DNA of 64,000 nucleotides from Mucilaginibacter gossypii (GCF_900100945.1 NZ_FNCG01000006.1:1-64000); one strand, 5' to 3'. Counted from the stretch's first letter, positions 28,429 to 37,577 are shown. The notes: generated from the sequence alone by a model not told the origin. Made by a program: numbers and translations.

Positions 28429-28814
28429 TATAAGGGACTATCGGCATCGCCTAAATCCGGCTTGAAAGCTTGGTTAAAAAGAGCGCGTTTAACGAGCCTG
28501 CCGGGTATAAACAATTTAGAAGTTTTTTTAATGCTGATATCGGCTTCCAGGCTATGCAAAAAGCTTAACGCGGGCAGACTAATATCCCCGGAAATTAAAG
28601 TTGAACAATTATTCCGCTTAGCCGTTTTAACAGCAGCTTTATATGATAATGATTTTGAGACCCTGTTTACAAAACCGGCAACCAAAGTTGTATCGGGAAG
28701 AGCTGCCTTATTTGTGGTTTGGATAGTAAGCCCCGAAAAAGTAAAAAAGCAAAGCATTACCATAGCTGTTAACAACCATTTGGATAACACGCTTTTTACC
28801 GGGCTAAATATCAT
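28428..28814 (-). CDS. hypothetical protein with N-terminal hydrophobic segment
   Basis: A 128-residue protein from the ATG at 28812-28814. A longer start at 28859 is rejected because it lies inside the terminator of the carboxylesterase gene. The segment LLTAMVMLCFFTFSGLTI (about 14-31) could be a signal anchor, followed by a basic Ser/Lys-rich region (VNRVSKSLSYKAAVKTAKRNN). No family is recognised. An open frame exists on the opposite strand over the same DNA, but the minus frame has the more protein-like composition. Function unknown. Confidence 0.4.
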   Translation of the reverse strand: MIFSPVKSVLSKWLLTAMVMLCFFTFSGLTIQTTNKAALPDTTLVAGFVNRVSKSLSYKAAVKTAKRNNCSTLISGDISLPALSFLHSLEADISIKKTSKLFIPGRLVKRALFNQAFKPDLGDADSPL

Positions 28815-28841
28815 TATATAAATGTAATGATATTGATCTAC

Positions 28842-28871
28842 AAAAAAGCCCCTGCGCAAATTCGCAGGAGC
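28842..28871 (-). terminator. terminator of the carboxylesterase gene
   Basis: On the minus strand GCTCCTGCG pairs with CGCAGGGGC (one G-U pair) across a 6-base loop, followed by six T. It starts 30 bases after the carboxylesterase stop. Confidence 0.85.
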
Positions 28872-28901
28872 CAGCCCATTTGTCTGAAAAAATCTTATTT
28901 C

Positions 28902-30533
28902 TTATTTCATGTAATCTTTATCTAAAAACAGGTAGCGCGCCCGGTTAACCTCCGGCATCTCCTCGCTTTTAACGTCAATATTCATAAATTTAACATGATT
29001 GTTATCCTTAATTGCCGACCATTTTGGCAAGCCTGCGCCGTTAGGGTTGGCAGTTTTTATAAAGTTGGCAAAGTAGTTTTCCATGGTTTCGGATACTTTG
29101 AAATCATCGGGTGTCCAGGCATAGGTTTTGTTCCCGGCCAGGTTCCCCATGGCATATTCAATTTCTGAAGCATGGGCAGCACCCACAGGTGGCGGCATTT
29201 TCGGGGCCGGTTTTGCGGCATCGCCCTTAACCACACCGCCGGCAAGCCCCGGGGTGGCATTCCCCATAGAAGCTACCATGGCCGGGCGAACCCGTGAAAA
29301 CAGGTAACGATAAACCGGCTTCCCTCCGGTTTGTACCTGTAAGTCGGCCCATTTCCAGGTGCTGTATACGATAAACCGGTCGCTCGACAAGTCGGTTGCA
29401 ACTTTGATCACTTCCCCGTCATTAGCAGCCGGGTATAGTTTCAATGCTTCCTCTGCCCTGTCACCATATAATTGTTTGAGCGTTTTGGTATAATTTTCAA
29501 GCGTTGGCGCATCGCCGCGCATCATGAACTGGAATGGTACTTCGGCCGAGTTCCAGCCCACTAACAAAGGAACTTTAGCCTGTTGGCCCGCCATAAAGAT
29601 CTCAGGCAACGATTTTGGCAGCAAGTAATTATCAATAGTGGCCGACATTGGCGGCGTACCAGGTTTAAAAGCATCGTTCAACAATTGTTCGGCGGGTATA
29701 GCCCGGAGATCGGCCAGGGTATTGGCTTTCTCGTTAGCAGCAAACCTAAGGCCGTTTTGTTCAGCGTCAGCCAATGGTATAGGGAAAAGTGTTGGTTTGA
29801 TACCCGCGCCACTCTCGCCGATAGCACCCGCGATCAGGTCTTTTGATAAAGGTGAAGCCATTTGTACCGATACGGAGATAGACCCTGCCGATTCACCCGC
29901 AATGGTAACACGTTTGGGATCGCCGCCAAAGGCAGCTATATTTTTTTGTACCCACAGCAAGGCCAGGTGCTGATCAAGGTACCCATAGTTACCCGACGAA
30001 TGGTTAGGTGATTCTTTAGTTAATTCGGGATGCGAAAAAAAACCAAATACACCAAGCCTGTAATTTACGGTTAGCGCTACGATGCCTTTTTTAGCCATGC
30101 TTTCGCCATCATAGCGCGACTCAGAACCATCACCGGCCATTAAGCCCCCGCCGTAAAAATAAACCAATACAGGCAACTTCTCTTTGGCTGATTTTGCCGG
30201 CGTCCATACGTTTAGGTATAAACAATCTTCGTTCATACCTGATGAACGAAAGCCCATATCACCAAAAATGGGCTTCTGCATGGGGTTATGGCCAAAATGA
30301 TCGGCCTTTAATGTACCCTCCCAGTTTTTGGCGGGCTGAGGCTCCTTCCAGCGCAAATCGCCCACGGGCGGCTGTGCAAACGGAATACCTTTAAAACTTA
30401 ATACGTTTGATGCTTCGCGAGTACCCTCAAGCGCGCCGTTCTCAATGGCGGTTTTGTTTGCCGATAGCTGCGCCATTACCTTTACCGAGGCAACTTGTGC
30501 AAGCAACAGCATTACTAAAATTGGTTTCTTCAT
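28902..30533 (-). CDS. secreted carboxylesterase, type B
   Basis: A 543-residue alpha/beta hydrolase with a signal peptide (VKVMAQ, residue 22). It has the family start GIPFAQPPVGDLRW (49-62), NEDCLYLNVW (101-110) and the nucleophile elbow IAGESAGS with Ser215. A catalytic His is expected near AAHASEIE (about residue 460). The oxyanion segment reads YFYGGG instead of the usual HGGG, a small departure. It would hydrolyse esters such as acyl groups on plant polymers or lipids. It is transcribed away from the Nudix-fold regulator, with a palindrome between, and ends at a clear terminator. Confidence 0.9.
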   Translation of the reverse strand: MKKPILVMLLLAQVASVKVMAQLSANKTAIENGALEGTREASNVLSFKGIPFAQPPVGDLRWKEPQPAKNWEGTLKADHFGHNPMQKPIFGDMGFRSSGMNEDCLYLNVWTPAKSAKEKLPVLVYFYGGGLMAGDGSESRYDGESMAKKGIVALTVNYRLGVFGFFSHPELTKESPNHSSGNYGYLDQHLALLWVQKNIAAFGGDPKRVTIAGESAGSISVSVQMASPLSKDLIAGAIGESGAGIKPTLFPIPLADAEQNGLRFAANEKANTLADLRAIPAEQLLNDAFKPGTPPMSATIDNYLLPKSLPEIFMAGQQAKVPLLVGWNSAEVPFQFMMRGDAPTLENYTKTLKQLYGDRAEEALKLYPAANDGEVIKVATDLSSDRFIVYSTWKWADLQVQTGGKPVYRYLFSRVRPAMVASMGNATPGLAGGVVKGDAAKPAPKMPPPVGAAHASEIEYAMGNLAGNKTYAWTPDDFKVSETMENYFANFIKTANPNGAGLPKWSAIKDNNHVKFMNIDVKSEEMPEVNRARYLFLDKDYMK

Positions 30534-30587
30534 TACTGGTATTTGGTTAGTCTGGTTTAATTGATGGAGATTTTTTGAATTCGATCC

Positions 30588-30612
30588 TTATTGTATCAAT
30601 TTGTTACAATAA
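30588..30612. promoter_or_regulatory. 25-bp palindromic operator candidate
   Basis: TTATTGTA and TACAATAA form perfect outer arms, with CAA and TTG matching inside. Only three central or flanking positions break symmetry, giving 22 of 25 symmetric bases. It lies 54 bases upstream of the carboxylesterase start and 64 upstream of the regulator start, the right place for autoregulation by the Nudix-fold protein. Confidence 0.6.
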
Positions 30613-30676
30613 TAAATTATTTTTCGATAGCTATCAATTTTTTTTATTTACTTGTGCCTTTGTTTTGTTACGATAC

Positions 30677-31426
30677 ATGAATAAAGAGTTTCACCAACTG
30701 GAAAATAACATCGCGGGCGAGGGTTTTCTACCAGGTCTTGCTGTAGATACAGTTATTTTTGGTTTTCATGACAACCAGTTAAAGGTATTGCTGCTGGCTT
30801 ATAAAAATACCGGGCTATATGCGCTTCCCGGCGGCTTTATTCATGATAATGAGGATGTGAACGAAGCGGCGCGGCGGGTACTTCAAAGCCGAACAGCCTT
30901 AACCAACATTTACCTGGAACAGTTTTATGTTTTTGGCAATTACAGCCGGTATGATCCCGGACCGCTTAAGGCCATTATGCAGGCCCGTGGCTATAACCCG
31001 CCCGCTGATCACTGGTTATTAAAGCGTTTTATTTCGGTGGGATACTATGCGCTGGTTGATTTTACCAGGGCTATCCCAACACCCGATGAGATATCTGATA
31101 GCTGCGACTGGTACAGCCTGAATGAACTGCCTGCGCTGATGCAGGACCATCAGCAAATTATCAATAAAGCACTGGAAACCCTGCAGAACGAGCTTGACCA
31201 AAAGCTGATAGGTTTTAACCTCATGACCGAGGAATTTACCATGGGCGACCTGCAATCGCTCTACGAAACCATTCTTAACAAAAAGCTGATCCGCGCTGCT
31301 TTTCAGCGTAAAATGCTGGGGCTGGGTATTTTGGAGCGCGTGGCAAAAAAATGGACTGGCGGCGCGCATAAGGCACCATACCTGTATAAATTTGTTTCGA
31401 ACAGGTTGCCGGCGGATAATAGCTAA
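30677..31426 (+). CDS. Nudix-fold transcriptional regulator, NrtR/AraR-like
   Basis: A 249-residue protein when started at the ATG 30677, which fits the family better than the upstream ATG at 30575 whose leader looks non-coding. Residues 20-150 are a Nudix domain (LAVDTVIFGF, LYALPGGFIHDNED). The Nudix box keeps Gly53 and Glu59 but the REUxEE part reads RRVLQSR, so metal-binding glutamates are lost and hydrolysis is not expected. The C-terminal 65 residues form a winged helix (LQSLYETILNKKLIR). Relatives sense ADP-ribose or arabinose. It faces the carboxylesterase gene across a 25-bp palindrome. The ligand is unknown. Confidence 0.85.
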   Translation: MNKEFHQLENNIAGEGFLPGLAVDTVIFGFHDNQLKVLLLAYKNTGLYALPGGFIHDNEDVNEAARRVLQSRTALTNIYLEQFYVFGNYSRYDPGPLKAIMQARGYNPPADHWLLKRFISVGYYALVDFTRAIPTPDEISDSCDWYSLNELPALMQDHQQIINKALETLQNELDQKLIGFNLMTEEFTMGDLQSLYETILNKKLIRAAFQRKMLGLGILERVAKKWTGGAHKAPYLYKFVSNRLPADNS

Positions 31427-31593
31427 AACCGGCAACACCTTCTTTATTGATCTATTTGTGTGTTTTTGTGATGAAACAATGTCGCAATTAACCCCTTAAC
31501 ATGTCTTGATACCCCCCTCCTATGTTAGGGTACAAGACTTAATTTTACTTTCACAAAATCACTCAATTATAAATCTATAAAAACAATGACATC

Positions 31594-32028
31594 ATGTTAG
31601 CTATTAATCCTTATTTAAACTTTAACGGTAATACCGAAGAAGCTTTTAATCACTACAAGTCAGTATTTGGCGGTGAGTTTGCAATGGTTATGCGTTTTAA
31701 AGACTCACCTGCGGCAGCCAATACGCCCGAAAAACACCAGGATAAGCTTATGCATATTGCACTACCCCTTGCTAATGGCAGCATGCTCATGGGTACGGAT
31801 GCAATTGGTGAAGGAGGTATGCCATTCGTAACTATGGGTAATAACTTCTCGCTCACCATAAGTGCCGAATCAAGAGAGGAGGCAGACAAACTGTATAGTG
31901 GTTTAGCCGAAGGCGGTAATGCTGTTTCGCCTATGCATGATGAGTTTTGGGGCGATTATTTTGGCTGGCTTACCGACAGGTTTGGCATAAACTGGATGAT
32001 CACACACAATCCTAACGCCACCAAATAA
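31594..32028 (+). CDS. VOC-fold protein, PhnB/YjdN-like
   Basis: A 144-residue protein with two beta-alpha-beta-beta-beta units. It starts INPYLNFNGNTEEAFNHYKSVFGG, the usual beginning of PhnB-type proteins, and ends GDYFGWLTDRFGINWMI. The family belongs to the glyoxalase/vicinal-oxygen-chelate fold; most members have no known reaction. It is followed by a strong bidirectional terminator, so it is a single-gene unit. Confidence 0.88.
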   Translation: MLAINPYLNFNGNTEEAFNHYKSVFGGEFAMVMRFKDSPAAANTPEKHQDKLMHIALPLANGSMLMGTDAIGEGGMPFVTMGNNFSLTISAESREEADKLYSGLAEGGNAVSPMHDEFWGDYFGWLTDRFGINWMITHNPNATK

Positions 32029-32035
32029 TAATTTA

Positions 32036-32083
32036 TTGATTTTTTAGGGTCGGATGAACCAATCACCGTCCCTAAAAAATCAA
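32036..32083. terminator. bidirectional terminator after the PhnB-like gene
   Basis: TTGATTTTTTAGGG and CCCTAAAAAATCAA are perfect 14-base arms, with a further partly paired loop. A and T runs lie at the two ends, so it can work in both directions. Confidence 0.8.
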
Positions 32084-32133
32084 ACATTTCTATTGTTCAA
32101 CCAAAGGTTTTAGGTACACACCAAAACAGGCTT

Positions 32134-32355
32134 ATGATAGTAGAAGTTTTTAAAACCAATGTAAATAAACGCCGCCAGGCTAATATGCTTTTGAATGCCA
32201 TTCATAGCACGTTTGGCAACCATAAAGCCAATTTCGATCTTGATGATTGTGACCGGATTTTGCGGGTGCAGTGCGATAGCGGCACATTATGCGCTCACTC
32301 GCTCATCAATTTTTTAAATGAGTTAGGTTTCCGGGCCGAAGTTTTGGAAGGCTAA
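32134..32355 (+). CDS. small ferredoxin-fold-like protein, unknown
   Basis: Seventy-three residues (starts [10 protein letters not shown], ends FRAEVLEG) with a beta-alpha-beta-beta-alpha-beta pattern like heavy-metal-associated or ACT-type small domains. There are three Cys but no CxxC metal motif. No function is assigned. It lies between two VOC genes and behind a terminator, so it has its own promoter or is read with the next gene 64 bases downstream. Confidence 0.6.
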   Translation: MIVEVFKTNVNKRRQANMLLNAIHSTFGNHKANFDLDDCDRILRVQCDSGTLCAHSLINFLNELGFRAEVLEG

Positions 32356-32419
32356 ACTCACTTTTACAAAACAAATTATTAAAAAGCAAGGTAGTATCAA
32401 TAACATAAAGTCAACTATC

Positions 32420-32803
32420 ATGTTAAAAGACAGCAAAGCATTCAGCGGATTTTCGGTAGATGATACAGCTAAAGCGAGGGCGTTTTATGCTGATGTACTC
32501 GGGTTAGATGTAAGTGATGTACCCGCAATGCAAGGCTTACTTAACCTTAATATTACAGGGAGCACCCCCATATTAATATATACTAAACCCAACCATACCC
32601 CGGCTACCTTCACCATTTTAAATTTCCCGGTTGATGATGTGGAAAAAACAGTTGATGAACTCAGCGCGCGCGGCGTTAAGTTTGAGATTTATAACCAGGA
32701 GAATTTTAAGACAAACAAAAAAGGCCTTTTTCTTAATGGGGGTCCAAAAATAGCCTGGTTTAAAGACCCTGCCGGAAATTTTTTATCCGTGATAGAAAAG
32801 TAG
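32420..32803 (+). CDS. VOC-family (glyoxalase-like) protein
   Basis: A 127-residue protein of the glyoxalase/bleomycin-resistance fold: [21 protein letters not shown] (16-36) is the typical first motif, [18 protein letters not shown] the second-repeat motif, and [13 protein letters not shown] the typical ending. The putative metal Glu is the one near the C-terminus. A substrate cannot be named. It is the last gene before the long spacer that precedes the exopolysaccharide locus. Confidence 0.85.
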   Translation: MLKDSKAFSGFSVDDTAKARAFYADVLGLDVSDVPAMQGLLNLNITGSTPILIYTKPNHTPATFTILNFPVDDVEKTVDELSARGVKFEIYNQENFKTNKKGLFLNGGPKIAWFKDPAGNFLSVIEK

Positions 32804-33229
32804 CGCTATAAATACCTATACCCGGTATAAAATTAAATCCCATTTTGGGGAATTACAGCTACCCGCCGTGGGAATAAATTCCTCGACGGTTATTAACTTT
32901 CCGTTAATATCGCAATTTTTCACAACCATTTTATATATTAACCGTATAAAAGCCTACTAAGCCTTTAATTTCGGCTGTTTTTTTATTTGAGGAATGTTTT
33001 TTGCATGCAATTGCAGTGAAAAACAAAACGCGTTAATTGTAAGGCTATTTATTTTATACTTAGCTGTTAGTTAAAAACGGCTAATAAACCATTTTCTTTT
33101 CATTAATAACATTTATTAAATTTATATTTTTTTTACATATCAGCATTTACAATAAATAATAATAACATACAACAAACTGATTAATAAAACATTTGCTTCT
33201 CTTTTATAAATAACCCCCATTAATTAAGT
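32804..33229. other. 426-bp spacer before the exopolysaccharide locus
   Basis: This is AT-rich sequence with no credible gene. It probably contains the promoter for the rightward locus, but no full TAnnTTTG box was found close to 33230. A short GCC/GGC stem followed by seven T near 32960-32985 could be a weak terminator for the upstream gene. Confidence 0.4.
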
Positions 33230-33616
33230 ATGAAAAGAACGCTACTTATAGTTGATGATGACTTGAGTATCCTAAAACTACTCAACTTCATTCTGTCAAA
33301 AGAATATGATATTGTAGTTAAAAATAATGGCATCGAAGCTTTTAGCTGGCTCGAAGACGGCAATATGCCCGAATTGATTATATCCGACCTCCAAATGCCT
33401 TATTTTGACGGCCAGTCTTTTATTAAGAACGTAAAGATTAGTGGCTTTTATCGTGAAATACCTGTTATATTGCTATCGGCCGCCCATGATCTTGATGCCC
33501 AGGTAAGCAACATGCCCTTTAAGGTTGATGCTTACATTCACAAGCCGTTTAACCCAACTGCATTAAAAACAGCTATTAATCAAGTTTTACAAGTTTATGA
33601 ATCACCAAACATCTGA
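33230..33616 (+). CDS. single-domain response regulator (CheY-like)
   Basis: A 128-residue receiver domain with all key residues: acidic pair Asp9-Asp10-Asp11, phospho-acceptor Asp53 in IISDLQMP, Ser in LLSAA near 87, and Lys in HKPF near 108. It has no output domain. It is the first gene of the exopolysaccharide operon and its 3' end overlaps the priming transferase gene by 20 bases, so the two are made together. It probably receives a signal from a kinase elsewhere and acts by protein contact, perhaps with the transferase's own receiver-like domain. Confidence 0.9.
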   Translation: MKRTLLIVDDDLSILKLLNFILSKEYDIVVKNNGIEAFSWLEDGNMPELIISDLQMPYFDGQSFIKNVKISGFYREIPVILLSAAHDLDAQVSNMPFKVDAYIHKPFNPTALKTAINQVLQVYESPNI

Positions 33617-34685
33617 TTGGAACGAAAGTTCAGGTTCTAATATCAGGATAGCCTATGCCGGCACCGAGTTTAAGGAAATGATTTCGGCTGGACTAAATGA
33701 AGGCTTTAAAATTGCTTACAACAACTCTATTGACCAGTTGAATGATTATTTAGGCGAGCAATCTATTTTATCCGTTCCTGATATTATTTTGGTTGAAGTT
33801 GATACTGAGGGCAAATGGATTAAAATGGTTGAAGAAGTTAAACAAAGCTTTCTTCTTAGTGGTTTAATTATTGTACTTCTTTCATCACAAAATGATAAAA
33901 CTCTAAGGCAAAAAGCCATTAAATTAAAGGTTCATGATTTTTATGGCGAACCGTTTGCCATAAGTGACCTGCGCGAAAGGCTTAACTTTTTGGTGCGCTT
34001 TAAACTGATAAAGCCCAAATTGCTTGAGCTTTCAAAAGTAGTTGATACGACTTATAAAATGCCGGCAGGTAAGCGCCTTATCGATCTGGTAATTTCGGGC
34101 GGTATGATGTTTGTATTATCGCCTGTTATGCTAATAGTTGCTATTTTAATTAAGCTGGATTCAAAAGGACCTGTATTTTACAAAAGCAAACGCGTAGGTA
34201 CTGGCTATAAAGTATTTGATTTTTATAAATTCAGATCGATGCGTACCGATGCCGACCAACTGCTGGCAAAGTTATCTGCCGAAAACAATCAATATGCCGC
34301 CGAAGGGGGCGAAAATAAAGTTGCCTTTGTGAAAATCAAGAATGATCCGCGTATTACTAAGCTGGGCAATTTCTTACGCAATTCAAGTCTTGATGAATTA
34401 CCGCAATTATTCAATATACTACGGGGCGATATGTCGGTAGTTGGTAACAGGCCATTGCCTTTATATGAGGCCGAGATGCTTACCTCTAACGAATGGTCGA
34501 TGCGTTTTCTTGGTCCTGCCGGTTTAACGGGCCTATGGCAGATCAGCAAACGCGGAAAGGAAGACATGTCTGAACGTGAAAGGAAAAAATTAGATAATTT
34601 TTATGCCCAGAAATATTCTATTTGGTTAGATTTAAAAATTATTGCAGGTACAGTACCCGCATTATTCCAAAAAGAAAAAGTATAA
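33597..34685 (+). CDS. polyprenyl-phosphate sugar-1-phosphate transferase with N-terminal pseudo-receiver domain
   Basis: A 362-residue protein. Residues 15-135 have the receiver fold (IRIAYAGTEF, PDIILVEVD, IIVLLSSQND, HDFYGEPF), but the phospho-acceptor position is Glu67, the active-site Lys position is Glu118, and the early acidic pair is missing. So it cannot be phosphorylated in the usual way. Residues 158-360 are a bacterial sugar transferase: one membrane helix (near 168-186), YKFRSMRTDAD and SLDELPQLFNIL, with the conserved DELPQ core. The enzyme would add the first sugar phosphate to undecaprenyl phosphate at the inner membrane. It overlaps the response regulator gene, suggesting joint control. 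Confidence 0.88.
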   Translation: MNHQTSDWNESSGSNIRIAYAGTEFKEMISAGLNEGFKIAYNNSIDQLNDYLGEQSILSVPDIILVEVDTEGKWIKMVEEVKQSFLLSGLIIVLLSSQNDKTLRQKAIKLKVHDFYGEPFAISDLRERLNFLVRFKLIKPKLLELSKVVDTTYKMPAGKRLIDLVISGGMMFVLSPVMLIVAILIKLDSKGPVFYKSKRVGTGYKVFDFYKFRSMRTDADQLLAKLSAENNQYAAEGGENKVAFVKIKNDPRITKLGNFLRNSSLDELPQLFNILRGDMSVVGNRPLPLYEAEMLTSNEWSMRFLGPAGLTGLWQISKRGKEDMSERERKKLDNFYAQKYSIWLDLKIIAGTVPALFQKEKV

Positions 34686-34689
34686 CTAT

Positions 34690-35373
34690 ATGCCCCTGAA
34701 ACTGAAGCCCATTTATATTTTTATAATTGCTCTTTTATTTACCACCCGCGCACATGCGCAGCAAACTTCATTTGTAAGTGACATTAACTATCCTTTTCTT
34801 GAAAAACTTATAGCAACTGCTAAAAAAAACTACCCCGAAGTAAAATCCCGTCAAAGCCAGGTAAATGCAGCCAAAGCCGTTTATAACTCCGCCGTGTTTT
34901 CATGGCTCGATGGTTTAACTGCATCTTACATTTATAGTCCGCAAACATCTATCAACATTTCGCAGCCAACCATATTTAAAGGTTATCAAATAAGCCTTTC
35001 GCTAAATTTAGGACACCTGTTTTCGAGGCCGGGAGTTATCAGGCAAACGAAAGAAATCTACAAAGCGGCAGAATTTCAACAGGCCGAGTATATGTTAAGC
35101 CTTGAAGCCCAGGTAAAACGCTATTACTTTTCATATCTGGCAGCACAGGCCGAACTAAGGCTGAGGGCAAATGCCGTAATTGATGCCGAAAGTGCTGTTA
35201 AGCAATTAAAATACGCGTTTCAAAAAGGCGAAACAACTTTTCAGATCTATAATGAACAGCTTACCACCTTATACAGCCAAAACGCCTTTAAAGTACAAGC
35301 TGAATTATCGACATTTACAGCCAAGACCAATCTTGAAGAATTATTGGGTACTAAATTAGAAGACGTTAAGTAA
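34690..35373 (+). CDS. short TolC-like outer-membrane protein
   Basis: A 227-residue protein from the ATG at 34690, which gives a good signal peptide (IIALLFTTRAHAQ). An upstream in-frame ATG at 34642 lies inside the preceding gene and is less likely. The body is one coiled-coil and beta-strand repeat of the TolC type (YPEVKSRQSQVNAAKAVY, LRLRANAVIDAESAVKQLKYAF), about half the length of a normal TolC family protein. It lies four bases before the co-polymerase gene, where a Wza-type exporter would normally be found. It could form the outer-membrane exit for the polysaccharide or scaffold it. No export porin of the Wza type is present in the window. Confidence 0.7.
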   Translation: MPLKLKPIYIFIIALLFTTRAHAQQTSFVSDINYPFLEKLIATAKKNYPEVKSRQSQVNAAKAVYNSAVFSWLDGLTASYIYSPQTSINISQPTIFKGYQISLSLNLGHLFSRPGVIRQTKEIYKAAEFQQAEYMLSLEAQVKRYYFSYLAAQAELRLRANAVIDAESAVKQLKYAFQKGETTFQIYNEQLTTLYSQNAFKVQAELSTFTAKTNLEELLGTKLEDVK

Positions 35374-35376
35374 AAG

Positions 35377-37542
35377 ATGGAGATAGGCAATTTTTTCAAT
35401 CTGCTAAAGAAATACAGAACTGTACTGATAATAATACCGCTTGTAGCAGTAATCACTTCTTTTTTCCTGGTAAAAAACTTACCTGATAATTACCAGTCGC
35501 ACGCGGAAATAGCCACCGGCATAGTTGACGCGTCCAGCCATCTTCTTGATCAAGATCCGACGACGAACGTACAAGAGCAACAAGTTTATCGCGAATTCAG
35601 TAACCTCATGGCGATCATGAAGCTAAAGAAACTTATTGACCAGGTTTCTTATTCGCTCATGATCCATGACTTGAGCGATCCCTATCCCTTTCGTAAACAA
35701 AGTAAGGAATTACTTGAATTGCGGCCTTATGAAAAGGATAACGTATTAGCGATTTTTAAAAAGAAATTTGCTACCCTCCAGCCGTTATCTGTTTATGATA
35801 AAAACGAGAACTCACTTATTGGGTTGCTCAGGTCAATGAAATACGATGAGCGTAACATAGTAAAAGACCTGCTAATTTACCGTGAAGAAAGCAGTGATTT
35901 TATTTCTGTAAGTTTTAATTCAGAAAACCCTCAGCTTTCGGCGTTTGTAGTAAATACATTATGCAAACAGTTTATAGACTATTATACCCAAAGCGTAAAG
36001 CAAAATGAATCAAATGCAGTAAACTTTTTATCAAATCTGTTAGATACCAAACGTAAGGCGCTGAGTGAAAAAACCAGCGAATTACAGCAATATAAAATTC
36101 AAAACGGTGTATTGAACCTGGATGAGCAGTCCAAAGCGATTTTTAGCCAGATCATGACTTACAGTGACAGAAAATTGCAGGCCGAAAAGGATGTAATATC
36201 CAATCAGGGCGCCATTGATGCTATCGTCCAAAAGTTCTCACCCGATGAAAGGAAATATGTTGAATCGATAACCAACAAATACAACCAGGCTATCATTTCC
36301 ACTCAGGACCAATTGCATATACTGGAAGATCAATATGTACGCAGCGGGTTTAATAATAAGTATAAAGAATCTCTTGATTCGTTACAGCAACAGCTCTCAA
36401 ATCAGATCAACTTAACATCTGATAAATACATTACCAATCCGCTTGTGAGCAAAGAGGATCAGGTTAAACAAAAGCTTGGTCTTGAGATTTCTCGCGATCT
36501 GGCTAAATACAGCGTTAAATCAATAAATGATGAGCTCACAAATCTTAATGCTAAATTCTCCCGCCTGGTTCCGTTTGATGCGAAAGTAAAAACCCTTTAT
36601 TTTGATATTGATATTGCAGGTAAAGAATACCTGGATGTATTGAACAAATACAATGAAACTAACCTGCGTTCAAGCATTTCAATAAAACTGGTCCAGATTG
36701 AGATGGCCCAGCCTGATGTAGCCCAGCCTTCAAAAAAAATGCTGCTTATTATATTAAGCGGCATGGGCAGTTTATTTGCCTGTCTCTTTTGGCTGTTCGT
36801 ATTATTTTACATCGATGATACCATTAAAAGCCCTACCGAACTGGTTAATAAAACCCAGCTACCGTTATTAGGCTATCTGAACAAGATCAGCGGTGAAAAT
36901 CTCGATCTGCGCAAACTGTGGGATGTGGAGCACCGTGAAAAAATGAAGACCTTTAAAGAGTTGTTGCGCTCTATACGGTTTGAAATTGATCAGGAATTAA
37001 AAGGTGAAAAAATTTTAGCCATAACAAGCATCGAGCCTGGCGAAGGTAAAACACTGCTGGCGATAAGCCTGGCATACTCTTACTCCATGATCAATAAAAG
37101 AGTGCTGTTAATTGACGGTAACTTCAATAACGCCACGATAAGTAATACCGCTCAGCCGCAAGTATACCTTGAAGATTATTTTAAAAACAGCCAATTTGGC
37201 AAATCCGAACTCAGCAGCTCAAACACTACTGTTTTAGGCAACCGCGGAGGTGACGTAACCCTGCTTGAAATTGGCAGCGAAGCCTTTGTTAAGAGCAAAT
37301 TTGACGAGCTGCGGACTAAATACGATATAGTAATCATTGATACTGCCCCGCTTACCGCGCTTAATAAATCCAAAGAATGGTTATTATTTGCAAATAAAAC
37401 AATAGCTGTATTTGAAGCCAACAGGAAAATAAATAATATTCAGAAACAGCACATAACCTATTTGAAAGGGCTTGAAAACAAGTTTGCCGGCTGGGTACTC
37501 AATAAAACCGAATACGATCAGAAAAAAGAAAAACACTCTTAA
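35377..37542 (+). CDS. Wzc/GumC-like polysaccharide co-polymerase with degenerate kinase domain
   Basis: A 721-residue protein with an inner-membrane helix near residues 14-34, a long periplasmic coiled-coil region (about 210-400) and a second helix (IILSGMGSLFACLFWLFVLF, about 460-479). The cytoplasmic ATPase-like domain has a Walker-A-like EPGEGKT near 553. The second motif reads LIDGNFNNAT instead of the usual IDADLRRP, and only one Tyr is found in the last 20 residues, so autophosphorylation on a tyrosine cluster is not expected. It should control chain length or export of the polymer. The start follows the TolC-like stop by three bases. Confidence 0.88.
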   Translation: MEIGNFFNLLKKYRTVLIIIPLVAVITSFFLVKNLPDNYQSHAEIATGIVDASSHLLDQDPTTNVQEQQVYREFSNLMAIMKLKKLIDQVSYSLMIHDLSDPYPFRKQSKELLELRPYEKDNVLAIFKKKFATLQPLSVYDKNENSLIGLLRSMKYDERNIVKDLLIYREESSDFISVSFNSENPQLSAFVVNTLCKQFIDYYTQSVKQNESNAVNFLSNLLDTKRKALSEKTSELQQYKIQNGVLNLDEQSKAIFSQIMTYSDRKLQAEKDVISNQGAIDAIVQKFSPDERKYVESITNKYNQAIISTQDQLHILEDQYVRSGFNNKYKESLDSLQQQLSNQINLTSDKYITNPLVSKEDQVKQKLGLEISRDLAKYSVKSINDELTNLNAKFSRLVPFDAKVKTLYFDIDIAGKEYLDVLNKYNETNLRSSISIKLVQIEMAQPDVAQPSKKMLLIILSGMGSLFACLFWLFVLFYIDDTIKSPTELVNKTQLPLLGYLNKISGENLDLRKLWDVEHREKMKTFKELLRSIRFEIDQELKGEKILAITSIEPGEGKTLLAISLAYSYSMINKRVLLIDGNFNNATISNTAQPQVYLEDYFKNSQFGKSELSSSNTTVLGNRGGDVTLLEIGSEAFVKSKFDELRTKYDIVIIDTAPLTALNKSKEWLLFANKTIAVFEANRKINNIQKQHITYLKGLENKFAGWVLNKTEYDQKKEKHS

Positions 37543-37577
37543 TTAAACGAAGCACGCAACCCTGGTTCATATACTTA

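Noticed and set aside
28462..28821. 119-codon frame on the plus strand
   Set aside because: It mirrors the minus-strand unknown gene, runs into the terminator of the carboxylesterase and has no signal peptide or family.
30575..30676. Longer N-terminus of the Nudix-fold regulator
   Set aside because: The leader covers the palindrome and is not similar to family N-termini.
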